Assembly: GCF_030269485.1 (NCBI RefSeq)
Contig: NZ_BSTL01000019.1
Location: 62,001-126,000 of the forward strand
Direction of reading: 5' to 3'
DNA from: Actinoplanes sp. NBRC 103695
GTDB lineage: Bacteria; Actinomycetota; Actinomycetes; Mycobacteriales; Micromonosporaceae
Length of the DNA stretch: 64,000 bases
The position numbers and the translations under genes are program-made. The notes below the pieces were generated by a model. That model did not search any database and was not told the DNA's origin. It worked only from the letters and a program-made list of their open reading frames with translations. Positions 17,310 through 25,954 of the stretch are shown piece by piece (position 1 is the stretch's first letter; each line of letters opens with the position of its first letter).

Positions 17310-17521
17310 GAACGGTCCCTTCGTGTAACGAGCTTGCAATGCTTCAGGTCACAGGCAACAGATAGACGGATCTCTTCGTCAAGCACGGGAATCCGGCAAT
17401 CCGAGAGAGTCGCGACAACTCGGCACGGTTCCGGAACGCGGTTGCCCGAAGAGACACAGATGCGGGGATGTTCGGACTGTCGGAACCGGTACCGGACCCG
17501 GTGAATCGATACTTGCCCTGG

Positions 17522-17527
17522 TACAAA
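17522..17527 (+). promoter_or_regulatory. -10-like hexamer before the STAS gene
   Basis: TACAAA lies 6 nt before the GTG at 17534, matching the leaderless spacing seen at other genes here. It is weaker than the TAGCCT type because it lacks the final T. Confidence 0.35.
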
Positions 17528-17533
17528 TGTCGC

Positions 17534-17851
17534 GTGGAAAGTCTCTTCACTCTCAGTGCACGTCCGCCCGTGCTCGTCATGTCCGGCGAGTTCGACATGG
17601 GCGCTCGCGACGAGTTGACGGCCGCGCTGCTGGCCGTGGTGCGGAACCCGGCGACCGACGTCGTCGTCCTGGACGTCGAGAAGGCCACCTTCATCGACTC
17701 GGAGGCCCTGGCGGCCGTCATCATCGGCATGAACGAGGCCCGCCTGGCGGGTAAGCCGTTCCGGATCGTCGGCGCCACCGGCGTAGTGCACCGCGTCCTG
17801 GACGTGGCCGGCCTGCTCGACCTCATCGACGGCCACCATTACGGTCCGTGA
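17534..17851 (+). CDS. STAS-domain anti-sigma factor antagonist
   Basis: 105 residues. LVMSGEFDMGARDEL and VVVLDVEKATFIDSEALAAVI are the two core STAS motifs; Ser56 in FIDSEAL is the site phosphorylated by RsbW-type kinases in the family. The GTG at 17534 is chosen because it begins the fold correctly and follows a -10-like hexamer by 6 nt; an ATG 22 codons upstream adds a tail unlike the family. No kinase or phosphatase partner is adjacent, so it is an orphan. It lies 86 bp before the multicopper oxidase operon on the same strand. Confidence 0.88.
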   Translation: MESLFTLSARPPVLVMSGEFDMGARDELTAALLAVVRNPATDVVVLDVEKATFIDSEALAAVIIGMNEARLAGKPFRIVGATGVVHRVLDVAGLLDLIDGHHYGP

Positions 17852-17937
17852 TCTGACACGCAGCACGGAGTATCTGAACAGCGGCCCCTTCCTCCTCCCC
17901 CGTACGACGTTTCATGCTCACGGGAGGGAAACACCGC

Positions 17938-19635
17938 ATGATTCGCAACTCCGAACGACTTGCCGTCCGCGGCCCGATCAACCCGGACGACGGATTCCCA
18001 CGCTGGTACTCCGACGCTGCGGGAGTCCGGCTCGAACTGGCCACCGACCCGGCCGACCCGAACACCCCGGCCGTCGGCGAACTGCCCGACCCGGCCGCGC
18101 CGGTGAGCTTCCCCGGCAACTTCCCGGACGAGGCCTTCTACTTCCTGGCCGAGGCCGAGCTGCCGATCGGCGGCGGCGCCCGGCCCGGCCGCGCGCGGGT
18201 CGTCCTGGCGCTGGAGGCCGCGTTCGCGCTGGAGGTTCCGCAGGACGGCCAGCAGCAGGTGTTCGCGCGCATCCGGGTCCGCATCGACAACGGCGTCCCC
18301 GGCGCCGCGTACGTCTTCACCCACCCGTACGGCGAAACCGATCCTCTGGTCGCCGACGAGAACGGGCGGGTCTTCGTCACCGAGGACATCGGCGCCGCCG
18401 CGCTGCGGTTCGACGACGTGGTGCGGGACGGCGAGGTCGCCCCGTTCCTGCGCTGGGACGCCGACGCCCCGGACGGCTACCTCGGCATCGGCGGCGTCGA
18501 CCACACCGTCACCGGCAGCCCGTTCGGCACGAACTTCGTGCGGATCCAAGGCCCCGGCGCGGGCGGACCGGGCGTCGACGAGGTCTCCACGGACCTCTTC
18601 TCGCTGCAGGGGCGGCTGGCCACGGTGGCCGGCGCCGAGATCACCCGGGCCGTCTACGGCAGCACGTCCGGCTCGACGGTCGCGGACATCTTCGCGGTGT
18701 CCGAGCAGGGTCAGACGCTGCGGGCCGCGGGGGCCACGCTGCGGGCGGACAACACCCGTTATCACGTACGCGCGGAGCTCGGCACCGCCGTGCCCGCCAC
18801 GATCGACCTGGTCAACGCCACCGACCAACCGCCCACCACGGTCACCGCGAACCTGGTCGACGCGGTCACCGTGACGGTCGCCGACTACGACACCACGGCC
18901 CGCCGGCTGACCGTCGAGGCCCTGTCGTCCGACGTGGACGGCCCGACCACGCTGACCGTCACCGGCTTCGGCGACCTGGTCGACGGCAAGGCGTCCTTCG
19001 AGTTCGTGGAGGCGCCGCCCGCCACGCTCGAGGTCACCTCGTCGCACGGCGGATCGCACACCCGGCACGTCCTGGTCACCGGCCCGGCCGCCACGCCGGA
19101 CCCGCTGGCCGCGGACGCCGGCCCGAACCGCGCGGTGGCCACCGGCGACCTGGTCACGCTGGACGCGAGCGCCAGCACCGGCCCGGCGACCAGCTTCCTC
19201 TGGACGCAGACGGCGGGCACGCCGGTCACCCTTTCCGACCCCTCTTCGGTACGGACGACGTTCACCGCCCCGGCCCCGGGCTCGCTGGAGTTCGCGGTCA
19301 GCGTGAACGGCACCGAGACCGACACGGTCGTCATCGTCGTGACCGCCCCCGACCCGTCGGTCGACACGCTGACCGTGGGCCGGGCGGAGTTCCGCAGCGA
19401 CTCGGGCCGCTGGCGGGTCGACGGCACCGCGACCGGGCCGCTGCCCGACCGGGTCACGGTCACCCTGGACGGCGTCGAGATCGGCACCGCCGCCGTGGAC
19501 GCCACGCTCGGCTGGGACGTGCGGCGCACGGTCATCCCCGGCGAGACCGACGTGATCCCGGCGAACGGCGACCCGATCGTCATCGTCTCCACCCGGGGTG
19601 GCTCGGCCACCACCACCGTCACCGTCCGGCGCTGA
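17938..19635 (+). CDS. PKD/Ig-like domain protein heading the multicopper oxidase operon
   Basis: 565 residues from the ATG at 17938 (GGAGGG about 9 nt upstream). No signal peptide or membrane helix is visible. The first ~230 residues are a beta-rich domain with LALEAAFALEVPQDGQQQVFARIR and DDVVRDGEVAPFLRWD. A PKD-like domain follows at about 392-475 (ADAGPNRAVATGDLVTLDAS to TSFLWTQTAGTPVTL) and a final Ig-like domain at about 480-565. I recognise no catalytic motif. It is separated from the DUF1326 gene by 14 bp and is clearly the first gene of the four-gene unit. A scaffolding or substrate-binding role for the oxidase is a guess. Confidence 0.8.
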   Translation: MIRNSERLAVRGPINPDDGFPRWYSDAAGVRLELATDPADPNTPAVGELPDPAAPVSFPGNFPDEAFYFLAEAELPIGGGARPGRARVVLALEAAFALEVPQDGQQQVFARIRVRIDNGVPGAAYVFTHPYGETDPLVADENGRVFVTEDIGAAALRFDDVVRDGEVAPFLRWDADAPDGYLGIGGVDHTVTGSPFGTNFVRIQGPGAGGPGVDEVSTDLFSLQGRLATVAGAEITRAVYGSTSGSTVADIFAVSEQGQTLRAAGATLRADNTRYHVRAELGTAVPATIDLVNATDQPPTTVTANLVDAVTVTVADYDTTARRLTVEALSSDVDGPTTLTVTGFGDLVDGKASFEFVEAPPATLEVTSSHGGSHTRHVLVTGPAATPDPLAADAGPNRAVATGDLVTLDASASTGPATSFLWTQTAGTPVTLSDPSSVRTTFTAPAPGSLEFAVSVNGTETDTVVIVVTAPDPSVDTLTVGRAEFRSDSGRWRVDGTATGPLPDRVTVTLDGVEIGTAAVDATLGWDVRRTVIPGETDVIPANGDPIVIVSTRGGSATTTVTVRR

Positions 19636-19649
19636 GAGGAGACACGACG

Positions 19650-20312
19650 ATGGGATATCTCCTGACCGGCGTCTTCACCGAGGCCTGCGACTGCACCCTG
19701 GTCTGCCCGTGCTGGCTGGACGACGCGCCCGAGGAGGACCACTGCACCGGGCTGTTCGCCTGGCGGCTGGACGAGGGCTCGGCGATCGACGGCGTGGACG
19801 TCGGCAAGCTCTCCGTGGTCAGCGTCTCCACCCACGCGGGCGGCCGGCGCGACGGTGACACGGCGACCGCGATCTTCGTCGACGAGAACGCCGACGAGCG
19901 GCAGTTCGAACTGCTCACAGCGGCGTTCGCCGGGGACATGGCCGGACCGCTGGGCGAACTGGCCGGCGTCAGCGGGGTGGTCGTGCAGCGGCTGGCGGCA
20001 CGGATCGAGATGACCGCGGACGAGTCCGGCTGGCACCTGCTGGTCGGGCTGCCCGGGGCGGGACCGATCGAGGCCACCGGCGCGCCGCACGTGCTGCTCG
20101 ACGAGGACGAGCCGCTCACGCTGCGGCACACCGCCCTGGACCGGGAGCTCAGCGTGGCCGGCGACGACGGGGTCGCCGCGCACCGCACCGAGCGGCTGGC
20201 CGTCCGGGTTCCGGCGCTGGCCGGCGCCTACCTGGACGTGAGCGGGCGCTCGGCGATGCGCGGGCGGTTCCGGTACGCGGACCCGCTGCCGCCCCGTTCC
20301 CGGGCGCGGTGA
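19650..20312 (+). CDS. DUF1326 domain protein
   Basis: 220 residues. The N-terminus EACDCTLVCPCWLDD is the cysteine cluster diagnostic of DUF1326, followed by DHCTGLFAWRLDEG. The cluster suggests metal binding, but no biochemical role is established that I know of. DUF1326 genes commonly precede DUF2182 genes, as here, where the stop overlaps the next start (TGATG). GAGGAG lies 7-8 nt before the ATG. Membership in an operon with a giant multicopper oxidase suggests copper or manganese handling (inference). Confidence 0.92.
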   Translation: MGYLLTGVFTEACDCTLVCPCWLDDAPEEDHCTGLFAWRLDEGSAIDGVDVGKLSVVSVSTHAGGRRDGDTATAIFVDENADERQFELLTAAFAGDMAGPLGELAGVSGVVVQRLAARIEMTADESGWHLLVGLPGAGPIEATGAPHVLLDEDEPLTLRHTALDRELSVAGDDGVAAHRTERLAVRVPALAGAYLDVSGRSAMRGRFRYADPLPPRSRAR

Positions 20313-20345
20313 TGCGTATAGGTAAGCAGAGCGTTTCTGCTTACC
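20304..20345 (+). repeat. Palindromic element at the start of the DUF2182 gene, related to 14469-14497
   Basis: GGTAAGCAGA (20321-20330) and TCTGCTTACC (20336-20345) form a perfect 10-bp stem with a 5-nt loop. Together with the preceding GCGCGGTG and ATA, the left arm is shared with the anti-sigma gene element (25 of 29 positions). It encodes the non-conserved N-terminus IGKQSVSAYP of the DUF2182 protein and could hinder ribosome access. Confidence 0.6.
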
Positions 20346-21031
20346 CGATTGCTCCGCGCTGGGACCGTTTGACCGGCGCCGTCGTCACCCTGGGCGTGCT
20401 CGCCTGGGTGGCGATGGCGCTGGCCCAGGGCGGTCACCAGCACGGGCACACCTCGCTGAGCGGGTGGCTGGTCATGGTGGTGGCGATGATGCTGCCGCCG
20501 GCGCTGCCCCTGTTCCGGGTCGTCAGGCGGCTCACGTCCTCAGACGCGTACACCTGGATCGCGGTCTTGATCTTTGTCTCGGCCTGGGGTTTGACCGGTC
20601 TGGTCCTCACGGCGGGCACCGACCTGCTCGGTGGCGTCTTCGCCAGGCTGCCGCACGAGCACATGCTGCTCGGGGCGGGGCTGGTGCTGGCCGGGGCGTG
20701 GCAGTTCACGCCGTGGAAGGACGCCTGCCTGACCGCCTGCCGGACGCCGCGCGGGATCGCCATGACGCGGTGGCGGAGCGGCTCGCCCCTCGTCAGCGGC
20801 GCGACGATCGCCGGTGTCTACGCGGCGTCGTGCATCGGCTGCTGCTGGGCGCTGATGGCGGTCGGGCTGCTCACCGGCGCCGCGGGCCTCGGCGCGATGG
20901 CCGTGCTCACCCTCCTGATGGCCGCCGAACGACTCACCCGGCAGGGCCGCACGCTGGTCCGCCCGGCGGGTGCGGCGGCCCTCATCCTCGGCGTCTCGCT
21001 GCTGCTCGGCGTGGACGCCCTCTTCACCTGA
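20309..21031 (+). CDS. DUF2182 integral membrane protein, predicted metal-binding
   Basis: 240 residues from GTG 20309 (239 from the adjacent ATG at 20312), with about six membrane helices. Family motifs are present: WLVMVVAMMLPPALPLFR, WQFTPWKDACLTACRTP and SCIGCCWALM. A histidine-rich loop GGHQHGH lies after the first helix. These Cys/His-containing membrane segments are why the family is called metal-binding. It is translationally coupled to DUF1326 and followed after 15 bp by the multicopper oxidase, so it may deliver or export the metal used by the oxidase (inference). Its 5' end overlaps the palindromic element at 20304-20345. Confidence 0.92.
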   Translation: MMRIGKQSVSAYPIAPRWDRLTGAVVTLGVLAWVAMALAQGGHQHGHTSLSGWLVMVVAMMLPPALPLFRVVRRLTSSDAYTWIAVLIFVSAWGLTGLVLTAGTDLLGGVFARLPHEHMLLGAGLVLAGAWQFTPWKDACLTACRTPRGIAMTRWRSGSPLVSGATIAGVYAASCIGCCWALMAVGLLTGAAGLGAMAVLTLLMAAERLTRQGRTLVRPAGAAALILGVSLLLGVDALFT

Positions 21032-21046
21032 CCTTGGAGTTTTCTG

Positions 21047-24000
21047 ATGGCTGACCTCACCTACGACGTGGTCGCCTTGGAGTTTCCGGTCGTCTACACG
21101 ATCGACGGCGACCACGACCCCAGCGGCCTTCTCTACACGCTGCGCGCCTACCTGCCCCTGCTGGAGTTCGCGCGGGCGCGGTGGGAGGACGACGACCAGT
21201 TCCTGCCCCGCACCCACGAACGCGCCCAGTGGATGCAGCTCGTGGTGGACGGGCTCCAACGTTACGAACTGATGCGGGCGAGGCTTTCACCCGGTGACCC
21301 GCTGCTCGACTACGGCGTGACCGCACCCGTCGCACTGAACGAGGATGATGCGCCCGTTCTGTCCGCACGCGAGCAGAACCTGCATGCCACTGTGAACGAG
21401 CTCTTGGGCGCCTTGGACCTGCTCACCGAGGGCGCGGTGCGCACCTTGCCGCCGGACGCCGCGACGAGAGCCGCATGGGTCGTTCTGCATTCCGACGCAT
21501 TGGCCGCCGCCCAGGCCGCCATCGCGGAACGGCTGGCCAAGCTCGAGGTGGACGACGAGGCCACGATGCGCTCGCTGGCTCGCGAGGCCGGCCTCTCCCC
21601 CGCCCGGGTGCGACGGCTGCTCCTCAACGACCACCGGGCCGACGTCACCGGGCTCGGCGCCGACACCCCGGCCTACGACCGGTTCAACCCGCTGCGGCCC
21701 CTGCCGATCGCCCGGCCTCTGGTGCTGCGGGCCGCGCTCGGGCAGACCGTGGAGGTGCGGTTCCAGAACCAGATCCAGAACCGGCACGTAGGCCTGCACG
21801 TGCAGGGCGACGTGCTCGACGACATCCAGGCCGACGACGGCGCCCAGGTCGGTCGCAACCTTTCGTCACTGGTGCCTTTCCAAGGGCGCCACACCTACCA
21901 CTGGACGGCCACGCACGAGGGCGCGTACGTGATCAACGACCTCGGCGACGTCCGGGGCGACGAGCGGGGCACGAACAGCCGCGGGCTCTTCGGCGCGTTC
22001 ATCGTCGAGCCCGCCGGCGCGACCTGGCGTGACCCGGAGACCGGCGAGAACCTCACCGGCACCCGGTTCGCGGACGGCCCGTACGTGGACATCATCGTCC
22101 CGGACGACCGCCCCGACGTGGACTTCGTCGACTTCCACAGCGGCACCGCGCACAACCACCGCGAGTTCACCGTGTTCATGCACGACGAGCCGTCCGTGCA
22201 CAGCGGGCTGCACATCGCCGGCGAGCACGAGGTGATGCCGCTGTCGTACCGGGCCGAGCCGATGCCCAACCGGCTGCCGCACCAGATGCGACGGCTGGTG
22301 GAGCAGTCCGCGGCCCGGCCGTTGCCGCCACCCGGCGAAGTCGACCAGCACGCCATGACGATGGTCGTCGACGACGACCTGACCGAGGTGTTCCTGGTCG
22401 CCCGGAACAGCGACGGCGAGTTCCTGGAGCGGGTCGCCGGCGAGGAGCAGCACCACAGCTCGTGGCTGTTCGGAGATCCGGTGACGCCGATCTTCCGGGC
22501 GTACAAGGGCGACCCGGCACGGGTACGGGTACTGCACGCCGGGGTCAAGGAGACACACATCTACCACCTGCACGTGCACCAGTGGCGGCAGATCCCGGCC
22601 GACCAGGACTCGCAGCTGATCGACTCGATCACGATCGGACCGCAGACCGGGATCACCCTGGACCCGCTGTACGGCTCGGGCAGCCGGCAGAAGGCGCCCG
22701 GCGACGTCATCTGGCACTGCCATCTGTACCCGCACTTCCACCACGGGATGTGGGGACTGTGGCGGAGCTTCGACCGGCTCGTCGACGAGTCGATCAGCGC
22801 CTACCCGGACGGCACGCCGGCGCATCCGCTGCGGCCGCTGCCCGGTCGTCCCGTGGAGACGGGCACCGGCTTTCCCTGGTTCATCGACGCCGCGTACCCG
22901 CAGAAGTCACCCCCGCCGCCCGCCGTGATCCCTTCGTTCTCGGTCGGCCGGCGTCGGCTGCTGCGGATGCCGCCGCACTCCGAGCTGGAGGCCACGGCCT
23001 TCCCGCCCGGCGTGGTGGCGAATCCGCGGCCCGGCGCGGTCTTCGTCGACCTGGACGGCGACGCGGCCCGGTGGAACGCGTCCGCCGGGCAGCCGCCGCC
23101 CCGGGTGATCAGCTACGACGTGCACGTCGACGCCGACCCGGTGGTCTACAACTCGCAGGGCTGGACCGACCCGCAAGGGCACCACTACCAGATCCGCCGG
23201 GTGACCGTGGACGGCGTCGAGTTCGACCCGCCCGCCGACCGGATCGAGCCGTTCTTCCCGCGCGCCAACCACGGCGACATCGTCGAGTGGCGGATGTTCA
23301 ACAACCTGGGCAGCGTGCCCGCCGACGGCTTCGACCTGCCGGTGCCGCCGGCCGAGTGCGGGCTGCACGTGCACCTGGTCAAGTTCGACGTGCTCGCCGC
23401 CGACGGGTCGTCGACCGGATTCAACTACCTCTCCGGCGGTTCAGCTCCCGAGGCCGTTGCCGGGGTCGAGTCCGGGCCGGGCGAGCTGCCGGTCAACGTG
23501 GCACTGCACCGCTGGGTGGTGGACGAGGAGTTCGGGCCGTGCTTCTTCCACGACCACCTGCTGGCCAACTACCGGCAGAAGCACGGGCTGTTCGCGGCGC
23601 TGATCGCGGAACCGTTCGGGTCGCGGTGGCTGCTGCCCGACCAGGAGACGCTGGCGTGGTCCGGGCCGCAGGCAGTCGTGCTGCCGCCGCTGGCCTCCGG
23701 GCTGCCGGTGTTCCGGGAGGCGGGGATCGCGGTCGGAGACTTCGTGCCGCTGGTCGACGCCGACGGCAAGCCGCTGAACCCGCCCGGTGAGCTGGGCGGC
23801 GACGACGACCCCGGGGTCATGGCCGTCAACTATCGGTGCAGCCCGCTGACCTTCCGCGGCGACGACCCCGCGCAGTGGTTCGCGGGCGACGACCCGGATA
23901 CCGAGATCATCCGCACGTATCCCGGCGACCGGCTGCGGATCCGGCTCATCCAGGGCTCGCACGAGGAGCAGCACAGCTTCGTCACGCACGGGCTGCGCTG

Positions 24001-25393
24001 GCCGCGGGAATGGCAGAACCCCAGGTCGGTGCGGGTCAATCAGCAGACCATCGGCATCTCCGAGGCGTTCACCCTCGATCTTGACGGGTACGGCCTGGGC
24101 GACCACCTGTGGCACTTCGCGGCGATGGACGACCTGTGGCTCGGATGCTGGGGCCTGGTGCGTTCCCAGTTGCCCAGCCCCGCCAACCTGCTCACGCTGC
24201 CGCCGCTGCCCGGCCGGCGTGGGCTCGATCCGGCGCTGCCGCCACGCCCGGCGCGGCCCGACCGGGACTACGTGGTCACCGCCCGGCGCCGCGAGCACCT
24301 CTACGACGGCCGCATGCTGACCGACCCGTGGGGTCTGATCTTCGAGACCGCCGACGGGTACGCCGACGAGCGCGACGACGACGACCGGCCCCGCCGCGTC
24401 GCTCACGGCGTGCGGCGGACCGGCGAGCCGCTGGTCCTCCGGGCCCGTCCCGGCGAATGGATCCGGGTCACGCTCATCAACGACCTGGCGCCGCCGTTCG
24501 AGGTGGAACCGGTGCCGGTGCCGCTGCCACTGGATGACGAGCGGACCGTGTCCTCCCGGGTCTCCCTGCATCCCTCGCTGCTGCGCTACGACGTGGTGAG
24601 CGACGACGGGGCGTACGTCGGCCGCAACCACGACAGCACGGTGCCCTCGCCGGCGTTCACCACCGACGATCACGAACACCGGCCGGCCGCGCACGACGAC
24701 GGGCAGAACTGGCGCGAGTACTGGTGGTTCGCCGACCCTCAGCTCGAAGGTCAGGTCTGCTACCTGCAGGACATGGCCGACGTGCGCGACCACCGGCACC
24801 ACGGCCTGATCGGCGCCCTGGTCGTCGAGCCGGCCGGCCTCACACCGGTCTCCGCGGTGAGCGGGCGCGAGCAGTGGACCGGCGCCCAGGTGCTGCTCGT
24901 CTCCTCGTCCGGCGAGGTCGTCGCCAACGAGCAGGTGCTGCTGGTGCAGGACGGCCTGCGGCACTTCGTGGCCGGCAACCCGACCATGGCGGTGCCCGAC
25001 GTGGAACCCGGCGACGACCCCGAGGACGCCGGTCAGAAGGGCATCAACTACGGCGCGGCGCTGGTCCACCCCCGCGACGTGCTGAACCGCGACCGTCCAC
25101 CGACCCCGATCTGGCCGGCCACGGTGGGCGACCGACTGTGGCTGCGCCTGCTCGGCGCCTCGGACAAACCCCGCAACCACACCTTCACCGTGCACGGCAT
25201 GGCCTGGCCGGCCGCCCCCTGGGTTCCCGGCGGCCCGTTCGAGGCGGCGCTGTCCGGCTTGACCAGCGGATACGCCCGCACCCTCGAGATGCGGGCCCGT
25301 TCGGCGGGCGACCACGCATACCGCTCGGGGGCCTTCCGCTGGGCCGTCGAGGGCGGCGTCTGGGGCATCATCCGCGTCGCACCCCGGCGCTGA
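21047..25393 (+). CDS. Giant multi-cupredoxin multicopper oxidase
   Basis: 1448 residues, about three times a usual laccase-type enzyme. Residues 1-200 are helical and not cupredoxin. A cupredoxin repeat set follows. A complete copper centre is visible: HIYHLHVH (His504, 507, 509, 511) and WHCHLYPHFHHGM (His557, Cys558, His559, His563, Met568), matching HxxHxH and HCHxxxHxxxxM. Later partly conserved sites include FFHDH (about 835), EQHSFVTHG (about 975) and NHTFTVHGMAW (about 1378), as expected for about six cupredoxin domains like ceruloplasmin or the manganese oxidase MnxG. No signal peptide is seen. TTGGAG precedes the ATG. It is last in the operon; a palindrome follows at 25407. Confidence 0.88.
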   Translation: MADLTYDVVALEFPVVYTIDGDHDPSGLLYTLRAYLPLLEFARARWEDDDQFLPRTHERAQWMQLVVDGLQRYELMRARLSPGDPLLDYGVTAPVALNEDDAPVLSAREQNLHATVNELLGALDLLTEGAVRTLPPDAATRAAWVVLHSDALAAAQAAIAERLAKLEVDDEATMRSLAREAGLSPARVRRLLLNDHRADVTGLGADTPAYDRFNPLRPLPIARPLVLRAALGQTVEVRFQNQIQNRHVGLHVQGDVLDDIQADDGAQVGRNLSSLVPFQGRHTYHWTATHEGAYVINDLGDVRGDERGTNSRGLFGAFIVEPAGATWRDPETGENLTGTRFADGPYVDIIVPDDRPDVDFVDFHSGTAHNHREFTVFMHDEPSVHSGLHIAGEHEVMPLSYRAEPMPNRLPHQMRRLVEQSAARPLPPPGEVDQHAMTMVVDDDLTEVFLVARNSDGEFLERVAGEEQHHSSWLFGDPVTPIFRAYKGDPARVRVLHAGVKETHIYHLHVHQWRQIPADQDSQLIDSITIGPQTGITLDPLYGSGSRQKAPGDVIWHCHLYPHFHHGMWGLWRSFDRLVDESISAYPDGTPAHPLRPLPGRPVETGTGFPWFIDAAYPQKSPPPPAVIPSFSVGRRRLLRMPPHSELEATAFPPGVVANPRPGAVFVDLDGDAARWNASAGQPPPRVISYDVHVDADPVVYNSQGWTDPQGHHYQIRRVTVDGVEFDPPADRIEPFFPRANHGDIVEWRMFNNLGSVPADGFDLPVPPAECGLHVHLVKFDVLAADGSSTGFNYLSGGSAPEAVAGVESGPGELPVNVALHRWVVDEEFGPCFFHDHLLANYRQKHGLFAALIAEPFGSRWLLPDQETLAWSGPQAVVLPPLASGLPVFREAGIAVGDFVPLVDADGKPLNPPGELGGDDDPGVMAVNYRCSPLTFRGDDPAQWFAGDDPDTEIIRTYPGDRLRIRLIQGSHEEQHSFVTHGLRWPREWQNPRSVRVNQQTIGISEAFTLDLDGYGLGDHLWHFAAMDDLWLGCWGLVRSQLPSPANLLTLPPLPGRRGLDPALPPRPARPDRDYVVTARRREHLYDGRMLTDPWGLIFETADGYADERDDDDRPRRVAHGVRRTGEPLVLRARPGEWIRVTLINDLAPPFEVEPVPVPLPLDDERTVSSRVSLHPSLLRYDVVSDDGAYVGRNHDSTVPSPAFTTDDHEHRPAAHDDGQNWREYWWFADPQLEGQVCYLQDMADVRDHRHHGLIGALVVEPAGLTPVSAVSGREQWTGAQVLLVSSSGEVVANEQVLLVQDGLRHFVAGNPTMAVPDVEPGDDPEDAGQKGINYGAALVHPRDVLNRDRPPTPIWPATVGDRLWLRLLGASDKPRNHTFTVHGMAWPAAPWVPGGPFEAALSGLTSGYARTLEMRARSAGDHAYRSGAFRWAVEGGVWGIIRVAPRR

Positions 25394-25406
25394 CGTCCCC
25401 TCCTCG

Positions 25407-25433
25407 CCCCGCCAGGCTCCCCGCCTGGCGGGG
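25407..25433. terminator. Terminator of the multicopper oxidase operon
   Basis: CCCCGCCAGG (25407-25416) pairs perfectly with CCTGGCGGGG (25424-25433) around a 7-nt loop, 14 bp after the stop codon. No U-tract. Confidence 0.65.
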
Positions 25434-25461
25434 CACCCCGGCGCCGTCCGGCCGCCCCGGA

Positions 25462-25467
25462 TAGCCT
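25462..25467 (+). promoter_or_regulatory. -10-like hexamer of a leaderless promoter (GNAT gene)
   Basis: TAGCCT ends 6 nt before the GTG at 25474. Identical hexamer and spacing occur at 5807 and 28460. Confidence 0.5.
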
Positions 25468-25473
25468 GACCCG

Positions 25474-25947
25474 GTGAAGTTGCAGCAGCTCGATGCCGGA
25501 CATGCAGGCGCGATACTGGAATTCGAGACGCGCAACCGGGCGTTCTTCGCCGCGTCGATCCCCGATCGTGGCGACGAGTTCTTCGCCGACTACCCCGCCC
25601 GGCACGCCGCCCTGCTGGCCATGCAGGACGCGGGCACCGACCTTTTCCACGTCCTGCTGACCGACGACGGCACGATCGCCGGGCGGGTCAACCTGATCGA
25701 GATCGGCAACCGCGAGGCCGAGCTCGGCTACCGGATCGGTCAGGACTTCACCGGCCGGGGCGTGGCCACCCGTGCTGTCGATCAGGCCTGCCACCTGGCG
25801 CGGACGAAGGGCCTGACCCGGCTGCGCGCCACCGTGCCGTCCGACAACCGGGCCTCCCGCGCGGTCCTGCTGCGCAACGGTTTCAACGTCACGGGCGCCA
25901 CCACGGTGGACGGCCGGCCCGCCCAGGACTTCCGCCGGGTTCTCTGA
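25474..25947 (+). CDS. GNAT-family N-acetyltransferase (RimJ/RimL-like)
   Basis: 157 residues covering the whole GNAT fold. The acetyl-CoA loop is IGQDFTGRGVATRAV (about 88-102), preceded by AELGYR, and followed by LRATVPSDNRASRAVLLRNGF, the conserved strand-helix end. The RimJ/RimL resemblance suggests a protein N-terminus or small-amine acceptor; the substrate is not readable. The GTG start has a leaderless promoter hexamer. It converges on the LacI-type gene with 7 bp between stops. Confidence 0.9.
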   Translation: MKLQQLDAGHAGAILEFETRNRAFFAASIPDRGDEFFADYPARHAALLAMQDAGTDLFHVLLTDDGTIAGRVNLIEIGNREAELGYRIGQDFTGRGVATRAVDQACHLARTKGLTRLRATVPSDNRASRAVLLRNGFNVTGATTVDGRPAQDFRRVL

Positions 25948-25954
25948 CGACCGG

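Noticed and set aside
23441..25315. A long minus-strand open frame under the multicopper oxidase gene
   Set aside because: It is the mirror of codon bias in the oxidase, with histidine/valine/glycine-rich composition and no recognisable domain.
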